Part shown: positions 18,088 to 27,748 of the stretch, piece by piece
Layout: every line of letters begins with the position of its first letter
Position numbering within the stretch: position 1 is the stretch's first letter
Assembly: GCF_000818395.1 (NCBI RefSeq)
Contig: NZ_JWJG01000028.1
Coordinates: forward strand, 4,037,051 to 4,101,050
Source: Noviherbaspirillum autotrophicum
GTDB lineage: Bacteria; Pseudomonadota; Gammaproteobacteria; Burkholderiales; Burkholderiaceae_D
Length of the DNA: 64,000 bases
Reading direction: 5' to 3'
The notes under the pieces: model-generated
Databases searched by the model: none
The model's input: the letters and a program-made list of their open reading frames with translations, nothing else
Told to the model about the DNA's origin: nothing
Translations under genes and position numbers: made by a program

Positions 18088-21000
18088 ATGTCATTCGATC
18101 TAAAGAAATCCCTTCCCAAGCCCGGTAACCGATTTGCCCTGCCCGCTGTGCATGGCTCGGCCGACGCCTTCGTTCTGGCACAGGGCGCCATCGAACTGAA
18201 GGCGCAGAAGCGCATGCTGGCGGTGGTTGTCGCCAATGCCACCGATGCACAGCGCCTGCTCGACGAAATCCCGTGGTTCGGCGGCGAAGCCGAGTTGCGC
18301 TGCCACCTGTTGCCGGACTGGGAAACGCTGCCCTACGACGCCTTCTCGCCGCACCAGGACCTGGTATCGGAACGCCTGGCAACGCTGTATGAAGTGCAAA
18401 ACGGCCAGTGCGACGTGCTGATCGTGCCAGCCACGACGGCCTTGTTGCGCATGGCGCAGCCCTCCTTCCTGGCCGCCCATACCTTTTATTTCAAGCAGGG
18501 CGAAACGCTGGACGAGGCGCGCCTGAAATCGCAGCTGACGCTGGCAGGCTATACCCATGTGTCTCAGGTGATGTCACCCGGCGAATACTCGGTGCGCGGC
18601 GGCCTGATCGACCTGTTTCCGATGGGTTCGGCGCTGCCTTACCGGCTCGACCTGTTCGGCGACACAATCGAGACGATCCGCACCTTCGATGCGGACACGC
18701 AGCGCTCGCTGTATCCGGTGCGCGAAGTGCGCCTGCTGCCGGGCCGCGAGTTCCCGATGGACGAAGCCTCGCGCACCGCCTTTCGCGGCCGCTGGCGCGA
18801 GGAATTCGAAGGCGATCCGTCCAAGTCGCCGATCTACAAAGACATCGGCAACGGCATCGCGTCCGCCGGCATCGAGTACTACCTGCCGCTGTTTTTCGAT
18901 GAGACAGCAACGCTGTTCCAGTACCTACCGGACGATGCGACCTTCGCGCTGGTCGGCGATATCGACGGCGCGATCAAGCGCTTCTGGAGCGATACGCAGT
19001 CGCGCTACAAATTCCTGAAGGCCGACCGCGAGCGGCCGCTGCTGTCGCCGGAACGGCTGTTCCTGAAGGACGAGGATTTCTTCACGCTGGCCAAGCCGCA
19101 CGGGCGCTGGGTAATCCAGGCAGGCGACACCGCCTCCGAGATTTCCGCGCCGATCCCCAATATCGCCGTCAACCGCCGTGTCGACGATCCGCTCACCAAT
19201 CTGCGTTCCTACCTGCTGCAGACCGGCAAGCGCGTCATGATCTGCGCCGAGTCGAACGGCCGGCGCGAAACGCTGCAGCAGTACTTCAACGAATACAACC
19301 TGGCGCTCGCGCCGTGCGAAGGCTTTGCCGGCTTCGCCAGCGCTTCCGACAAGCTGATGCTGGGCGTGGCGCCCTTGCATGCCGGTTTCGAGCTTGGCTT
19401 CGATCACGGCAACCTCGCTTTCATCACCGAGACCGAGCTGTATGCCGGCTCCGGGCGCCGCGCAGGAAAACGCAAGCAGGAAGGCGCGACGCAGGTCGAA
19501 TCGATGGTGCGCGACCTGTCGGAACTGAAGATCGGCGACCCGGTCGTGCATGTGAATCACGGCATTGGCCGCTACATGGGTCTGCTGAGCATGGACCTGG
19601 GCGAAGGCGAAACCGAATTCCTGCATCTCGAATACGCGAAAGACACCAAGCTGTACGTGCCGGTATCGCAGCTGCACGTGATCTCGCGCTACTCCGGCGC
19701 CTCGCCGGAAGACGCGCCGTTGCACGTGCTCGGCTCCGGCCAGTGGGAAAAGGCCAAGCGCAAGGCCGCGCAGCAGATCCGCGACACGGCGGCGGAACTG
19801 CTCAACCTGTATGCACGCCGCGCAGCGCGCCAGGGACATGCCTTCCAGTACTCGGCGCACGACTACGAAGCCTTCGCGGAAAGCTTCGGCTTCGAGGAAA
19901 CGCCCGACCAGAGCGCAGCGATCAATGCTGTGATCAAGGATATGACCGGCGGCAAACCGATGGATCGGCTGATTTGCGGCGACGTCGGCTTCGGCAAGAC
20001 CGAGGTCGCGCTGCGCGCCGCTTTTGTGGCCGTCATGGGCGGCAAGCAGGTCGCGATCCTGGCGCCGACCACGCTCTTGGCGGAACAGCATGCGCAAACC
20101 TTTGCCGACCGCTTTGCCGACTGGCCGGTGAAGATCGCAGAACTGTCGCGCTTTCGCACCGGGAAAGAGGTCACGGCGGCGATCAAGGGCATGGCCGAAG
20201 GCACGATCGATATCGTGATCGGCACCCACAAGCTGTTATCGAACGAGGTGAAATTCTCGCGCCTCGGCCTGGTCATCATTGATGAGGAACACCGTTTTGG
20301 CGTGCGGCAGAAGGAAGCGCTGAAAGCCCTGCGCGCCGAAGTCGATGTGCTGACGCTCACCGCGACGCCCATTCCACGCACGCTCGGCATGGCGCTGGAA
20401 GGCTTGCGCGACTTTTCGGTGATTGCCACCGCGCCGCAAAAGCGGCTGGCGATCAAGACCTTCGTGCGCAGCGAGAACGATTCGGTGATCCGCGAAGCCT
20501 GCCTGCGCGAACTGAAGCGCGGCGGCCAGGTGTACTTCCTGCACAACGAAGTCGAGACCATCCAGAACCGCATGGCGATGCTGGAAGAGCTGCTGCCGGA
20601 GGCGCGCATCGCGGTCGCGCACGGCCAGATGCACGAGCGCGACCTGGAAAAGGTGATGCGCGACTTCGTGGCGCAACGTTTCAATATCCTGTTGTGCACC
20701 ACCATCATCGAAACCGGCATCGACGTGCCGACCGCGAACACCATCATCATGCACCGCGCCGACAAGTTCGGCCTGGCGCAATTGCACCAGTTGCGTGGCC
20801 GCGTCGGACGCTCGCACCACCAGGCGTATGCCTACCTGCTGGTGCATGACGTGCACGGCCTGACCAAGCAGGCGCAGCGCCGGCTGGACGCGATCCAGCA
20901 GATGGAGGAGCTGGGCAGCGGCTTCTACCTGGCGATGCACGACCTGGAAATCCGCGGCGCCGGCGAGGTGCTGGGCGAAAACCAGTCGGGCGAGATGATG

Positions 21001-21528
21001 GAAATCGGCTTCCAGCTCTACTCCGACATGCTCAATGAAGCGGTGCGCTCGCTCAAGAACGGCAAGGAACCAGACTTGGCCGCACCGCTGTCGACCACGA
21101 CCGAGATCAACCTGCACGTGCCGGCGCTCTTGCCACAGGATTATTGCGGCGATGTGCACGAGCGGTTGTCGCTCTACAAGCGTTTGGCCAATTGCGACAG
21201 GCAGGAAGCGATCGACGACCTGCAGGAAGAATTGATCGACCGCTTCGGCAAGATGCCCGACCCGGCCAAGGCGCTAATCGAAACGCACCGGCTGCGGCTT
21301 GCCGCCACGCCGGTCGGAATTGTTAAAATCGATGCCCACGCCGAATTGGCGGTGCTGCACTTCCAGCCTAACCCGCCGATCGACGCGATGCGCATCATCG
21401 AGCTGATCCAGAAGAACCGCCACATCAAGCTGCATGGACAGGACAAGCTGCGCATCACGGCCAACATGCCGGATCTGGCAGCGCGCGTGTCGCAGGTGAA
21501 AGCGACCATTCGCTCGCTGGTCGGATAA
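18088..21528 (+). CDS. mfd: Transcription-repair coupling factor
   Basis: DNA translocase that removes stalled RNA polymerase and recruits UvrA. The 1146-residue product has the expected domains: a UvrB-like N-terminus (to about 340), the RNA polymerase interaction domain (about 470-560, GDPVVHVNHGIGRYMGL), and a RecG-like helicase with Walker A GDVGFGKTE near 631 and the DEEHRFGV box. A DxxNTIIMHRADKFGLAQ region and the TRG motif lie near LHQLRGRVGRS, and a C-terminal UvrA-masking domain closes the protein. The ATG at 18088 directly follows an in-frame TTG. A TATAAT lies at 17991-17996, about 90 bases upstream, with no clear -35 box. Confidence 0.97.
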   Translation: MSFDLKKSLPKPGNRFALPAVHGSADAFVLAQGAIELKAQKRMLAVVVANATDAQRLLDEIPWFGGEAELRCHLLPDWETLPYDAFSPHQDLVSERLATLYEVQNGQCDVLIVPATTALLRMAQPSFLAAHTFYFKQGETLDEARLKSQLTLAGYTHVSQVMSPGEYSVRGGLIDLFPMGSALPYRLDLFGDTIETIRTFDADTQRSLYPVREVRLLPGREFPMDEASRTAFRGRWREEFEGDPSKSPIYKDIGNGIASAGIEYYLPLFFDETATLFQYLPDDATFALVGDIDGAIKRFWSDTQSRYKFLKADRERPLLSPERLFLKDEDFFTLAKPHGRWVIQAGDTASEISAPIPNIAVNRRVDDPLTNLRSYLLQTGKRVMICAESNGRRETLQQYFNEYNLALAPCEGFAGFASASDKLMLGVAPLHAGFELGFDHGNLAFITETELYAGSGRRAGKRKQEGATQVESMVRDLSELKIGDPVVHVNHGIGRYMGLLSMDLGEGETEFLHLEYAKDTKLYVPVSQLHVISRYSGASPEDAPLHVLGSGQWEKAKRKAAQQIRDTAAELLNLYARRAARQGHAFQYSAHDYEAFAESFGFEETPDQSAAINAVIKDMTGGKPMDRLICGDVGFGKTEVALRAAFVAVMGGKQVAILAPTTLLAEQHAQTFADRFADWPVKIAELSRFRTGKEVTAAIKGMAEGTIDIVIGTHKLLSNEVKFSRLGLVIIDEEHRFGVRQKEALKALRAEVDVLTLTATPIPRTLGMALEGLRDFSVIATAPQKRLAIKTFVRSENDSVIREACLRELKRGGQVYFLHNEVETIQNRMAMLEELLPEARIAVAHGQMHERDLEKVMRDFVAQRFNILLCTTIIETGIDVPTANTIIMHRADKFGLAQLHQLRGRVGRSHHQAYAYLLVHDVHGLTKQAQRRLDAIQQMEELGSGFYLAMHDLEIRGAGEVLGENQSGEMMEIGFQLYSDMLNEAVRSLKNGKEPDLAAPLSTTTEINLHVPALLPQDYCGDVHERLSLYKRLANCDRQEAIDDLQEELIDRFGKMPDPAKALIETHRLRLAATPVGIVKIDAHAELAVLHFQPNPPIDAMRIIELIQKNRHIKLHGQDKLRITANMPDLAARVSQVKATIRSLVG

Positions 21529-21613
21529 GCGAACCATCGAATGGCATGGGGTGCATAGCGTCCCATGCGCCAATGTTTTTATTTTTTTCGAGACTGCGAC
21601 AAGCAGCCAAGTA

Positions 21614-22456
21614 ATGAATCTGATTCTCCAGGGCCTCGCCGCCGACCGCTCCACTATCGACCGCATCGCCACCATGGCGGATGCCCAGCGCATCGTCCAG
21701 CTCAACCCGGACGCCTATCGCTGCGAAGGCGTCGGGTATTCCGATGCATTGAAAACAAAGATCGACAGCGAATGCTTCGCCGCCCGGCTCGACTACGCAT
21801 TTGTCGAAGCTGGCCGCAAGCTCGGCGACTTCAGCCTGGTCGCGATGGACATGGATTCGACGCTGATCACCATCGAATGCATCGACGAGATCGCAGACAT
21901 GCAGGGCTTGAAACCGCAGGTTGCGGAAATTACGGAAGCGGCGATGCGCGGCGAAATCGAATTCCGCGAAAGCCTGACGCGCCGCGTATCGCTCTTGAAG
22001 GGGCTTGATGCGAGCGCATTGCAGCGCGTCTACGAAGAACGGCTGAAGCTTTCCCCGGGCGCGGAAAAGATGCTCGCCGCTGTGCAGGCGGCGGGGCTGA
22101 AAACCCTGCTGGTGTCCGGCGGTTTCACCTTCTTCACCGACCGCATGAAAACCCGCCTTGGCCTCGACTATACGCACTCAAACGAACTTGAAATCGTCGA
22201 CGGCAAGCTGACTGGCAAGGTTGTCGGCAGCATCGTCGATGCCGATGAAAAAAAGAATACCGTCGAACGCGTGTGCCGCGAGCTTGATATATCGCCGAAG
22301 GAAGCAATCGTAATGGGCGACGGTGCCAACGATTTGAAAATGATGGGCATTTCCGGCATGTCCGTTGCGTTCCGCGCCAAGCCGGTTGTGCGGGCACAAG
22401 CAGATGTCGCCTTGAATTTTGTAGGATTGGACGGCATTTTGCCTTTGTTCGATTAA
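21614..22456 (+). CDS. serB: Phosphoserine phosphatase
   Basis: HAD-family enzyme for the last step of serine synthesis. From the ATG at 21614 the protein has 280 residues. An N-terminal ACT-like region precedes the catalytic DMDSTL motif with Asp79 (nucleophile) and Asp81. LLVSGGFTFF supplies the Ser of motif II, and VMGDGANDLKMM is motif III. An upstream in-frame ATG at 21551 would add 21 unlike residues and is not favoured. Serine is also consumed by sdaA in the glycine cluster at 52-53 kb. Confidence 0.95.
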   Translation: MNLILQGLAADRSTIDRIATMADAQRIVQLNPDAYRCEGVGYSDALKTKIDSECFAARLDYAFVEAGRKLGDFSLVAMDMDSTLITIECIDEIADMQGLKPQVAEITEAAMRGEIEFRESLTRRVSLLKGLDASALQRVYEERLKLSPGAEKMLAAVQAAGLKTLLVSGGFTFFTDRMKTRLGLDYTHSNELEIVDGKLTGKVVGSIVDADEKKNTVERVCRELDISPKEAIVMGDGANDLKMMGISGMSVAFRAKPVVRAQADVALNFVGLDGILPLFD

Positions 22457-22475
22457 CTCCCTCCAGGGAAACACC

Positions 22476-22838
22476 ATGACCCAGGAACTCGTATTCGATG
22501 AAAAGTTGCAGTCCGCCAAGAACCTCGCCTGGTGGTTATACATCGGCCACGGTGCGAGCTTCCTGTTTTCGCTGGGCGCGTTTTCCTGGATTCCACTAAT
22601 CATTAATTACATCAAGCGCGACGAAGCCCTCGGCACCTTCGTCTACACCCATCACAGCTGGCAAATCCGCTCGTTCTGGTGGTTTTTCTTTTGGATGGTG
22701 ATCAGCGTGGCGCTCGCGTTTACCATCATCGGCATACCGCTCGCCTGGCTCATCGGCACGGTGGCATGGGTATGGAAAGCGTACCGCCTGCTCAAGGGCA
22801 TTCTGGACCTTAACGATAACAAGGCAATGCCGGTTTGA
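22476..22838 (+). CDS. Small membrane protein, DUF4870-like
   Basis: A 120-residue protein with about three hydrophobic segments (residues 20-45, 68-88 and 90-108; for example FWWFFFWMVISVALAFTIIGIPLAWLIG in parts FWWFFFWMV and FTIIGIPLAWLIG). The DEALGTFVYTHHSWQIRSF stretch is characteristic of this family of inner-membrane proteins. It starts 19 bases after serB with GGGAAAC upstream. Function is unknown; similar proteins are common next to serB-type genes in Burkholderiales, from memory. Confidence 0.75.
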   Translation: MTQELVFDEKLQSAKNLAWWLYIGHGASFLFSLGAFSWIPLIINYIKRDEALGTFVYTHHSWQIRSFWWFFFWMVISVALAFTIIGIPLAWLIGTVAWVWKAYRLLKGILDLNDNKAMPV

Positions 22839-23109
22839 TGGCGCAGTATTTTGTTGCGCCACGGCATAACCTGTTCCTTGCCTCTTCCAAACCTGTGGCC
22901 AGTAAAAATGATGGCCAGGTTTCACTCCTTTCCAGACATTACCCGGCTGCCTATCAGGTTCGGGAATGCCGAGCCTGTCCTCGTATTTATTTCTAGGCAT
23001 CAAGATTTCTTCGGTGTACTCTTTAAGCATTAATCGGTCAGTGATTGCCCTCGGCAACTGATACCGGCCGCGCCAAGAGCATGTAAAACATGCCGCAGGA
23101 GGGAGAACC

Positions 23110-24249
23110 ATGCAACTGAGTACATTTTCATTCGATGCCGTGCGCGGCTGGTCGGTGTCCGCGTTTCCGCCGCTCGACTCCGAACGCACGCTCATCATGG
23201 TCTACGCGGCACCCGACTACCTCAACACTCCCCAGCCTATTTCGGAACTGTGCCGCGCCTATCCGCGTGCGCGGCTGATCGGTTGTTCCACGGCTGGCGA
23301 GATCGCCGGCCCGGCGGTCAACGACGGCAGTCTTTCCGTTGCGGTAATGCGGTTCGAGCACAGCGATGTCACCGCAGTCTCCGCCCAAATCAGGCATGCG
23401 TCCGATTCGCACGACGCCGGCACACTACTGGCCGGTCAACTCCGGCGCGCCGGCTTGCGCAGCGTCTTTGTCCTGTCCGACGGCTTGCACGTCAACGGCA
23501 GCGAGCTGGTGAAGGGATTGGCGTCGGCCTTGCCGGTCGATGTCACGGTCACTGGCGGCTTGGCGGCAGACGGCGACCGCTTTCAGCGTACATGGGTCAT
23601 CCGTGACGGAAAGCCGGAGAGCGGGATCATTACCGCGGTCGGCCTGTACGGCGAGCGGCTCCGCATAACCCACGGCTCGCGCGGCGGCTGGGACAGCTTC
23701 GGCCCCGAACGACGCATCACGCGATCCAGCGGCAACATCCTGTACGAACTCGACGGCAAACCGGCGCTTGCGCTCTACAAGGAATATCTCGGCGAACGGG
23801 CATCCGGCTTGCCCGCCACCGGCCTGCTGTTTCCGCTGTCGATACGCAAGCAAGCCGGCGAATCGCGGCAGGTAGTCAGAACCATCCTCAGCATCGACGA
23901 ATCCACCCAGGCGCTGATCTTTGCCGGCGACGTGCCGAAGGGCTATCTGGCGCAGCTCATGCGCGCCAATTTCGACAGGCTGCTCAATGGCGCAAGCCTT
24001 GCCGCAGGCCAGGCGAAGGGTGAGGACAAGGCGATCGGCCCGGTGCTTGCAGTCGCCATCAGCTGCGTCGGCCGCCGGCTGGTGCTGGGCGAACGCATCG
24101 AGGAAGAAACCGAAAGCACGCTGGAAAATTTGCCGCCCGCGACGCAGCAGGTCGGTTTCTATTCCTACGGCGAAATATCCCCGTACACGAACGGCAGCTG
24201 CGACCTGCACAACCAGACCATGACCTTGACGACGTTTTCCGAGTTCTAG
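23110..24249 (+). CDS. FIST domain sensor protein
   Basis: A 379-residue cytoplasmic protein built from FIST_N (about 30-215, with LIGCSTAGEIAG and SVFVLSDGLHVNGSELVKG) and FIST_C (about 225-365, ending FYSYGEISPYTNGSCDLHNQT in parts FYSYGEISP and CDLHNQT). FIST domains are proposed to bind small ligands such as amino acids and feed signal transduction. AGGAGGGAG precedes the ATG. The GGDEF-EAL gene follows after 4 bases, so this is probably its input or a partner in cyclic-di-GMP control. Confidence 0.88.
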   Translation: MQLSTFSFDAVRGWSVSAFPPLDSERTLIMVYAAPDYLNTPQPISELCRAYPRARLIGCSTAGEIAGPAVNDGSLSVAVMRFEHSDVTAVSAQIRHASDSHDAGTLLAGQLRRAGLRSVFVLSDGLHVNGSELVKGLASALPVDVTVTGGLAADGDRFQRTWVIRDGKPESGIITAVGLYGERLRITHGSRGGWDSFGPERRITRSSGNILYELDGKPALALYKEYLGERASGLPATGLLFPLSIRKQAGESRQVVRTILSIDESTQALIFAGDVPKGYLAQLMRANFDRLLNGASLAAGQAKGEDKAIGPVLAVAISCVGRRLVLGERIEEETESTLENLPPATQQVGFYSYGEISPYTNGSCDLHNQTMTLTTFSEF

Positions 24250-24253
24250 ACCC

Positions 24254-27043
24254 GTGCCTCCCAACCATAATCTGCTGCTGCGCCAACTGAAAAAACTCGG
24301 CATCGATGTTGCCGAAGGCCCGAACTCGCGGGAACAGTGGCTGCAATTTCTAGATCGCGTCAACCGCGCCTATACGGAAGCAGACCAGGAACGCTATCTG
24401 ATGGAGCGTTCGCAGGAAATTTCTTCCCGCGAAATGCAGGAGCTATACACCCGGCTGGAGGAGGCGCAGCGCATCGCAGGATTGGGGAACTGGTCGTTCA
24501 ACCATCTGGATCACAACGGGCATTGGTCGGAGGAGTGCTTCCGCATATTCGATTTCGATCCATCCTCGCCGCCGCCCAGCTTCCGCCATATTCTGCAAAG
24601 AGTGCAGAAAAGAGACCGCCGGCGTCTGAAACAGGCGTTTCAGGCTGCGCTGCGCAAAGGGCAAGGCTGCGAGATCGAATTCCGCCTGCGCCGGCCGAAT
24701 GGCGCTACGCGCTGGGTACGCATGCTCGTCAAGCCGGTCGACAATGACGATGGCACGATCGCGCGCCTGCACGGCACGATGATGGATATTACCGTGCGCA
24801 AGCATAGCGAGATCCGCCAGGCGTTAAAGCACGCGATCACTCGCGCCGTGGCGGAATCCGTGTCGATCGACGATACCATGCCGCAGATCATCCAGATCGT
24901 CTGCGAGACGGTCGGCTGGGCGGGCGGCACGTTATGGATGTTCAATCGCCCGGAAAATTCATGCGAGCGCATCCATTCCTGGTCCGTGCCCGATTCGCGC
25001 GTGCGGCAATTTTTCGACGGCACGCCGTGCACTCTCGCCCTGCCGGCGCGCGACAACCTGATTGGCCAGGTCATCGATTCGGGCCAACCGGTGTGGATCG
25101 GCGACGTTGGCCGCATACCCGACGCCCCGATCACCGCGGCGCAACTCGGCGCGGGCCTGCGCGCGGCATTTGCCTTCCCGATCCTGAATGGAGGCGAGCT
25201 GCTTGGGGTGGCCGAATTCTTCGGCAGGCGGCCGCAGGAAGCCGATGACGAAATACTGCAAAGCGCGGCATCGATCGGACGTCATATCAGCCAGGTCCTG
25301 CAGCGCAGGCAGGCCGAACATGCCTTGCGCGAGAGCGAAGCCCATTTCCGCGCGCTGGTGGAGCAGGCAAGCGACAGCTTCTATGTGCACGACAGCACGG
25401 GCCGCCTGATCGACGTCAACCAGCATGCATGCGACAGCCTCGGCTACAGCCGCGCCGAACTGCTGTCGATGACCATGATGGAGATTGACGTCGACCTTTC
25501 CCTGGACGATTTGCGCCACCTGCAGGCACGCACCATCGAAGGTGCTGCGCTTGCCGTCGAGAGCCGCCATCGGCGCAAGAACGGCTCCACCTTTCCGGTC
25601 GAGATCCGCATGGGCCCGATCCGCATCGGCGGCAAGGAGCACCTGCTGTCGCTGGCGCGCGACGTTACCGAGCGCAAGTCCTTGCAGCAGCATATCGAGC
25701 ATCTCGCCTACCATGATGCGCTCACCGCCCTGCCCAACCGCGCGATGTTCAACCGCCACCTGCGCCACGCCATCGCACAGGCGCAGCGATACAACAAGCG
25801 GCTGGCGGTGCTGTTCGTCGATCTCGACCGCTTCAAAAACATCAACGACACGCTGGGCCATGAAGCCGGCGACCGCCTGCTGCAGGAAATGGCGCATCGC
25901 ATCGGATCATGCCTGCGCAGCGGCGACGTAGTCGCCCACCTGGGCAACGCGGAAAGCCTGGTGGCGCGGCTGGGCGGCGACGAATTCGTCGTGCTGGTCG
26001 AGGAAGTGACGGATAGCAGCCAGGCCAGCCAGATCGCCCACCGGATCCTGGCGGCGACCGTCAGGGAATACCAGCTCGACGGACAGCTGGTCCATATGAC
26101 GGCGAGCATTGGCATCAGCTTGTTCCCGGAGGACGGACGCAACGAATATGCGCTGATGAAGCATGCGGATATCGCGATGTACCGTGCCAAGGAAAGCGGC
26201 AAGAATACGTTCCAGTTTTACTCAGCCCAGATGGATGCCCATTCGGCCAAGCTGCTGGCGCTCGAATCGGGCCTGCGCCGGGCTATCGAGCGCGACGAAT
26301 TGACGCTGCACTATCAGCCAAGGGTGGATGCCCATACCGGGCGCATCACAGGGGCCGAGGCGCTGGTACGCTGGCGCCACCCCGACCTGGGGCTGGTGGC
26401 GCCGGCGCACTTCATTCCGCTGGCTGAAGAGACTGGCCTGATCGTGCCGCTGTCGAAATGGGTGCTGCGGCAAGCCTGCATGCAGCATTCCCAGTGGCGG
26501 CGGCAGGGGCTGCCGCCCTTGCGCGTTTCGGTCAATCTGTCGGCACGCCAGTTTACCGACGATAACCTTTCTGGCGAGACAGCAAGGACGCTGCATGAGT
26601 GCGGCATGGATCCTTCCCTGCTTGAGCTCGAAATTACCGAGAGCATGATGATGTACAACACCGACCGGACTATCCAGGTACTGTCGGAATTGCGCATGAT
26701 GGGCATCGCCATCGCTATCGATGATTTCGGAATCGGCTATTCTTCCCTGTCGCATCTGAAGCAGTTCCCGATCGACATCATCAAGATGGACCGCGCGTTC
26801 ATCAAGGATATTCCCAACGACTTTTCGGATGCGGCCATTGCCGATGCAATCATTGCAATGAGCAAGCGCCTCAACATGACGATCGTCGCCGAGGGCGTGG
26901 AATCGCTTGCGCAACTCGAATTCCTGCGCGAACGCGGCTGCGATGAAATACAAGGGTACTATTTCAGCAAGCCATTGCCCGCCGACGAATTCGTCCAGTT
27001 CGCATTCTCCAACTTGGGTATTTCGCAGCGCGTCCAGGCTTAG
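24254..27043 (+). CDS. PAS-GAF-PAS-GGDEF-EAL cyclic-di-GMP enzyme
   Basis: A 929-residue signalling protein. A short coiled N-terminus is followed by PAS (about 70-180), GAF (about 190-350), a second PAS (about 365-480), GGDEF with an intact GGDEF motif at 574-578, and EAL with Glu702-Ala-Leu. The EAL domain keeps the residues needed for phosphodiesterase activity: NLSARQF, ELEITES, DDFGIGYSS, IKMD and VAEGVE. Both halves look catalytically able, so it may be bifunctional. GTG at 24254 is the likely start, 4 bases after the FIST gene. No transmembrane segment is seen. Confidence 0.93.
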   Translation: MPPNHNLLLRQLKKLGIDVAEGPNSREQWLQFLDRVNRAYTEADQERYLMERSQEISSREMQELYTRLEEAQRIAGLGNWSFNHLDHNGHWSEECFRIFDFDPSSPPPSFRHILQRVQKRDRRRLKQAFQAALRKGQGCEIEFRLRRPNGATRWVRMLVKPVDNDDGTIARLHGTMMDITVRKHSEIRQALKHAITRAVAESVSIDDTMPQIIQIVCETVGWAGGTLWMFNRPENSCERIHSWSVPDSRVRQFFDGTPCTLALPARDNLIGQVIDSGQPVWIGDVGRIPDAPITAAQLGAGLRAAFAFPILNGGELLGVAEFFGRRPQEADDEILQSAASIGRHISQVLQRRQAEHALRESEAHFRALVEQASDSFYVHDSTGRLIDVNQHACDSLGYSRAELLSMTMMEIDVDLSLDDLRHLQARTIEGAALAVESRHRRKNGSTFPVEIRMGPIRIGGKEHLLSLARDVTERKSLQQHIEHLAYHDALTALPNRAMFNRHLRHAIAQAQRYNKRLAVLFVDLDRFKNINDTLGHEAGDRLLQEMAHRIGSCLRSGDVVAHLGNAESLVARLGGDEFVVLVEEVTDSSQASQIAHRILAATVREYQLDGQLVHMTASIGISLFPEDGRNEYALMKHADIAMYRAKESGKNTFQFYSAQMDAHSAKLLALESGLRRAIERDELTLHYQPRVDAHTGRITGAEALVRWRHPDLGLVAPAHFIPLAEETGLIVPLSKWVLRQACMQHSQWRRQGLPPLRVSVNLSARQFTDDNLSGETARTLHECGMDPSLLELEITESMMMYNTDRTIQVLSELRMMGIAIAIDDFGIGYSSLSHLKQFPIDIIKMDRAFIKDIPNDFSDAAIADAIIAMSKRLNMTIVAEGVESLAQLEFLRERGCDEIQGYYFSKPLPADEFVQFAFSNLGISQRVQA

Positions 27044-27106
27044 GCACATCGATTGCTTGGCTAAAAGGCTTCTTCGCCCCTCACCCTGCCAATGGAGGAT
27101 GCCAGC

Positions 27107-27700
27107 ATGAAATCGATTACCCGTTCCGTCGCCAATACGCTTTCGCCATCCATCACCAACATGATCCGCATGGACCATACCCATGTCCTGGCCACGTTTC
27201 ATGAGTATGAAATGGATACAAGCCCGCAGAAAAAAAAGACATTGGCCGACTCGGTCTGCCTGGCCCTGGAAATTCATGCGCAGCTGGAGGAAGAAATTTT
27301 TTACCCCGCCATGCGCGAGCTTGCCGCCGACACGGCTGTCGTACAAAAAAGCATTCCTGAACATAACGAAATGCGCCGCCTGATTGCCGAACTGCGCCAC
27401 ATGGAGCCGACCGATCCGTCATACGACAAGATATTCCTCGAGTTGATGCGCGATGTGATGCACCACGTTGCGGATGAAGAAACGTCGCTGCTGCCGGATG
27501 CGGAACGGCTACTTGCGGACCGGCTAGGCGAACTTGGCATGCGCATGACCAAGCGCCGGCTGCAATTGGCGGCGCCCCATGCAGGCGAACTGGCGCGCGG
27601 CGCCATGCGCACATTTCCTACCACCTCCGTGGTCGTGGCGGCAGGTGCGCTGCTGGCCGGAACATATCTGGCGCGCCGGACGTTTGCCCGGCATGCGTGA
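27107..27700 (+). CDS. Hemerythrin-domain protein with C-terminal hydrophobic tail
   Basis: A 197-residue protein with a hemerythrin HHE-type four-helix domain. Likely iron ligands are His24 (MDHTHVL), His57 and Glu61 (EIHAQLEEE), His86 (PEHNEM), and His119 or His120 with Glu124 (MHHVADEE). The last 30 residues hold one hydrophobic segment (VVVAAGALLAGTYLA) that may anchor it to the membrane. GGAGG lies before the ATG at 27107; an upstream ATG at 27092 overlaps this site. Oxygen, NO or iron sensing is possible, unproven here. Confidence 0.85.
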   Translation: MKSITRSVANTLSPSITNMIRMDHTHVLATFHEYEMDTSPQKKKTLADSVCLALEIHAQLEEEIFYPAMRELAADTAVVQKSIPEHNEMRRLIAELRHMEPTDPSYDKIFLELMRDVMHHVADEETSLLPDAERLLADRLGELGMRMTKRRLQLAAPHAGELARGAMRTFPTTSVVVAAGALLAGTYLARRTFARHA

Positions 27701-27748
27701 TGTAACAGCCAAAAACCTTATCCATTCACTCCACTGGGGGTAACGCTC

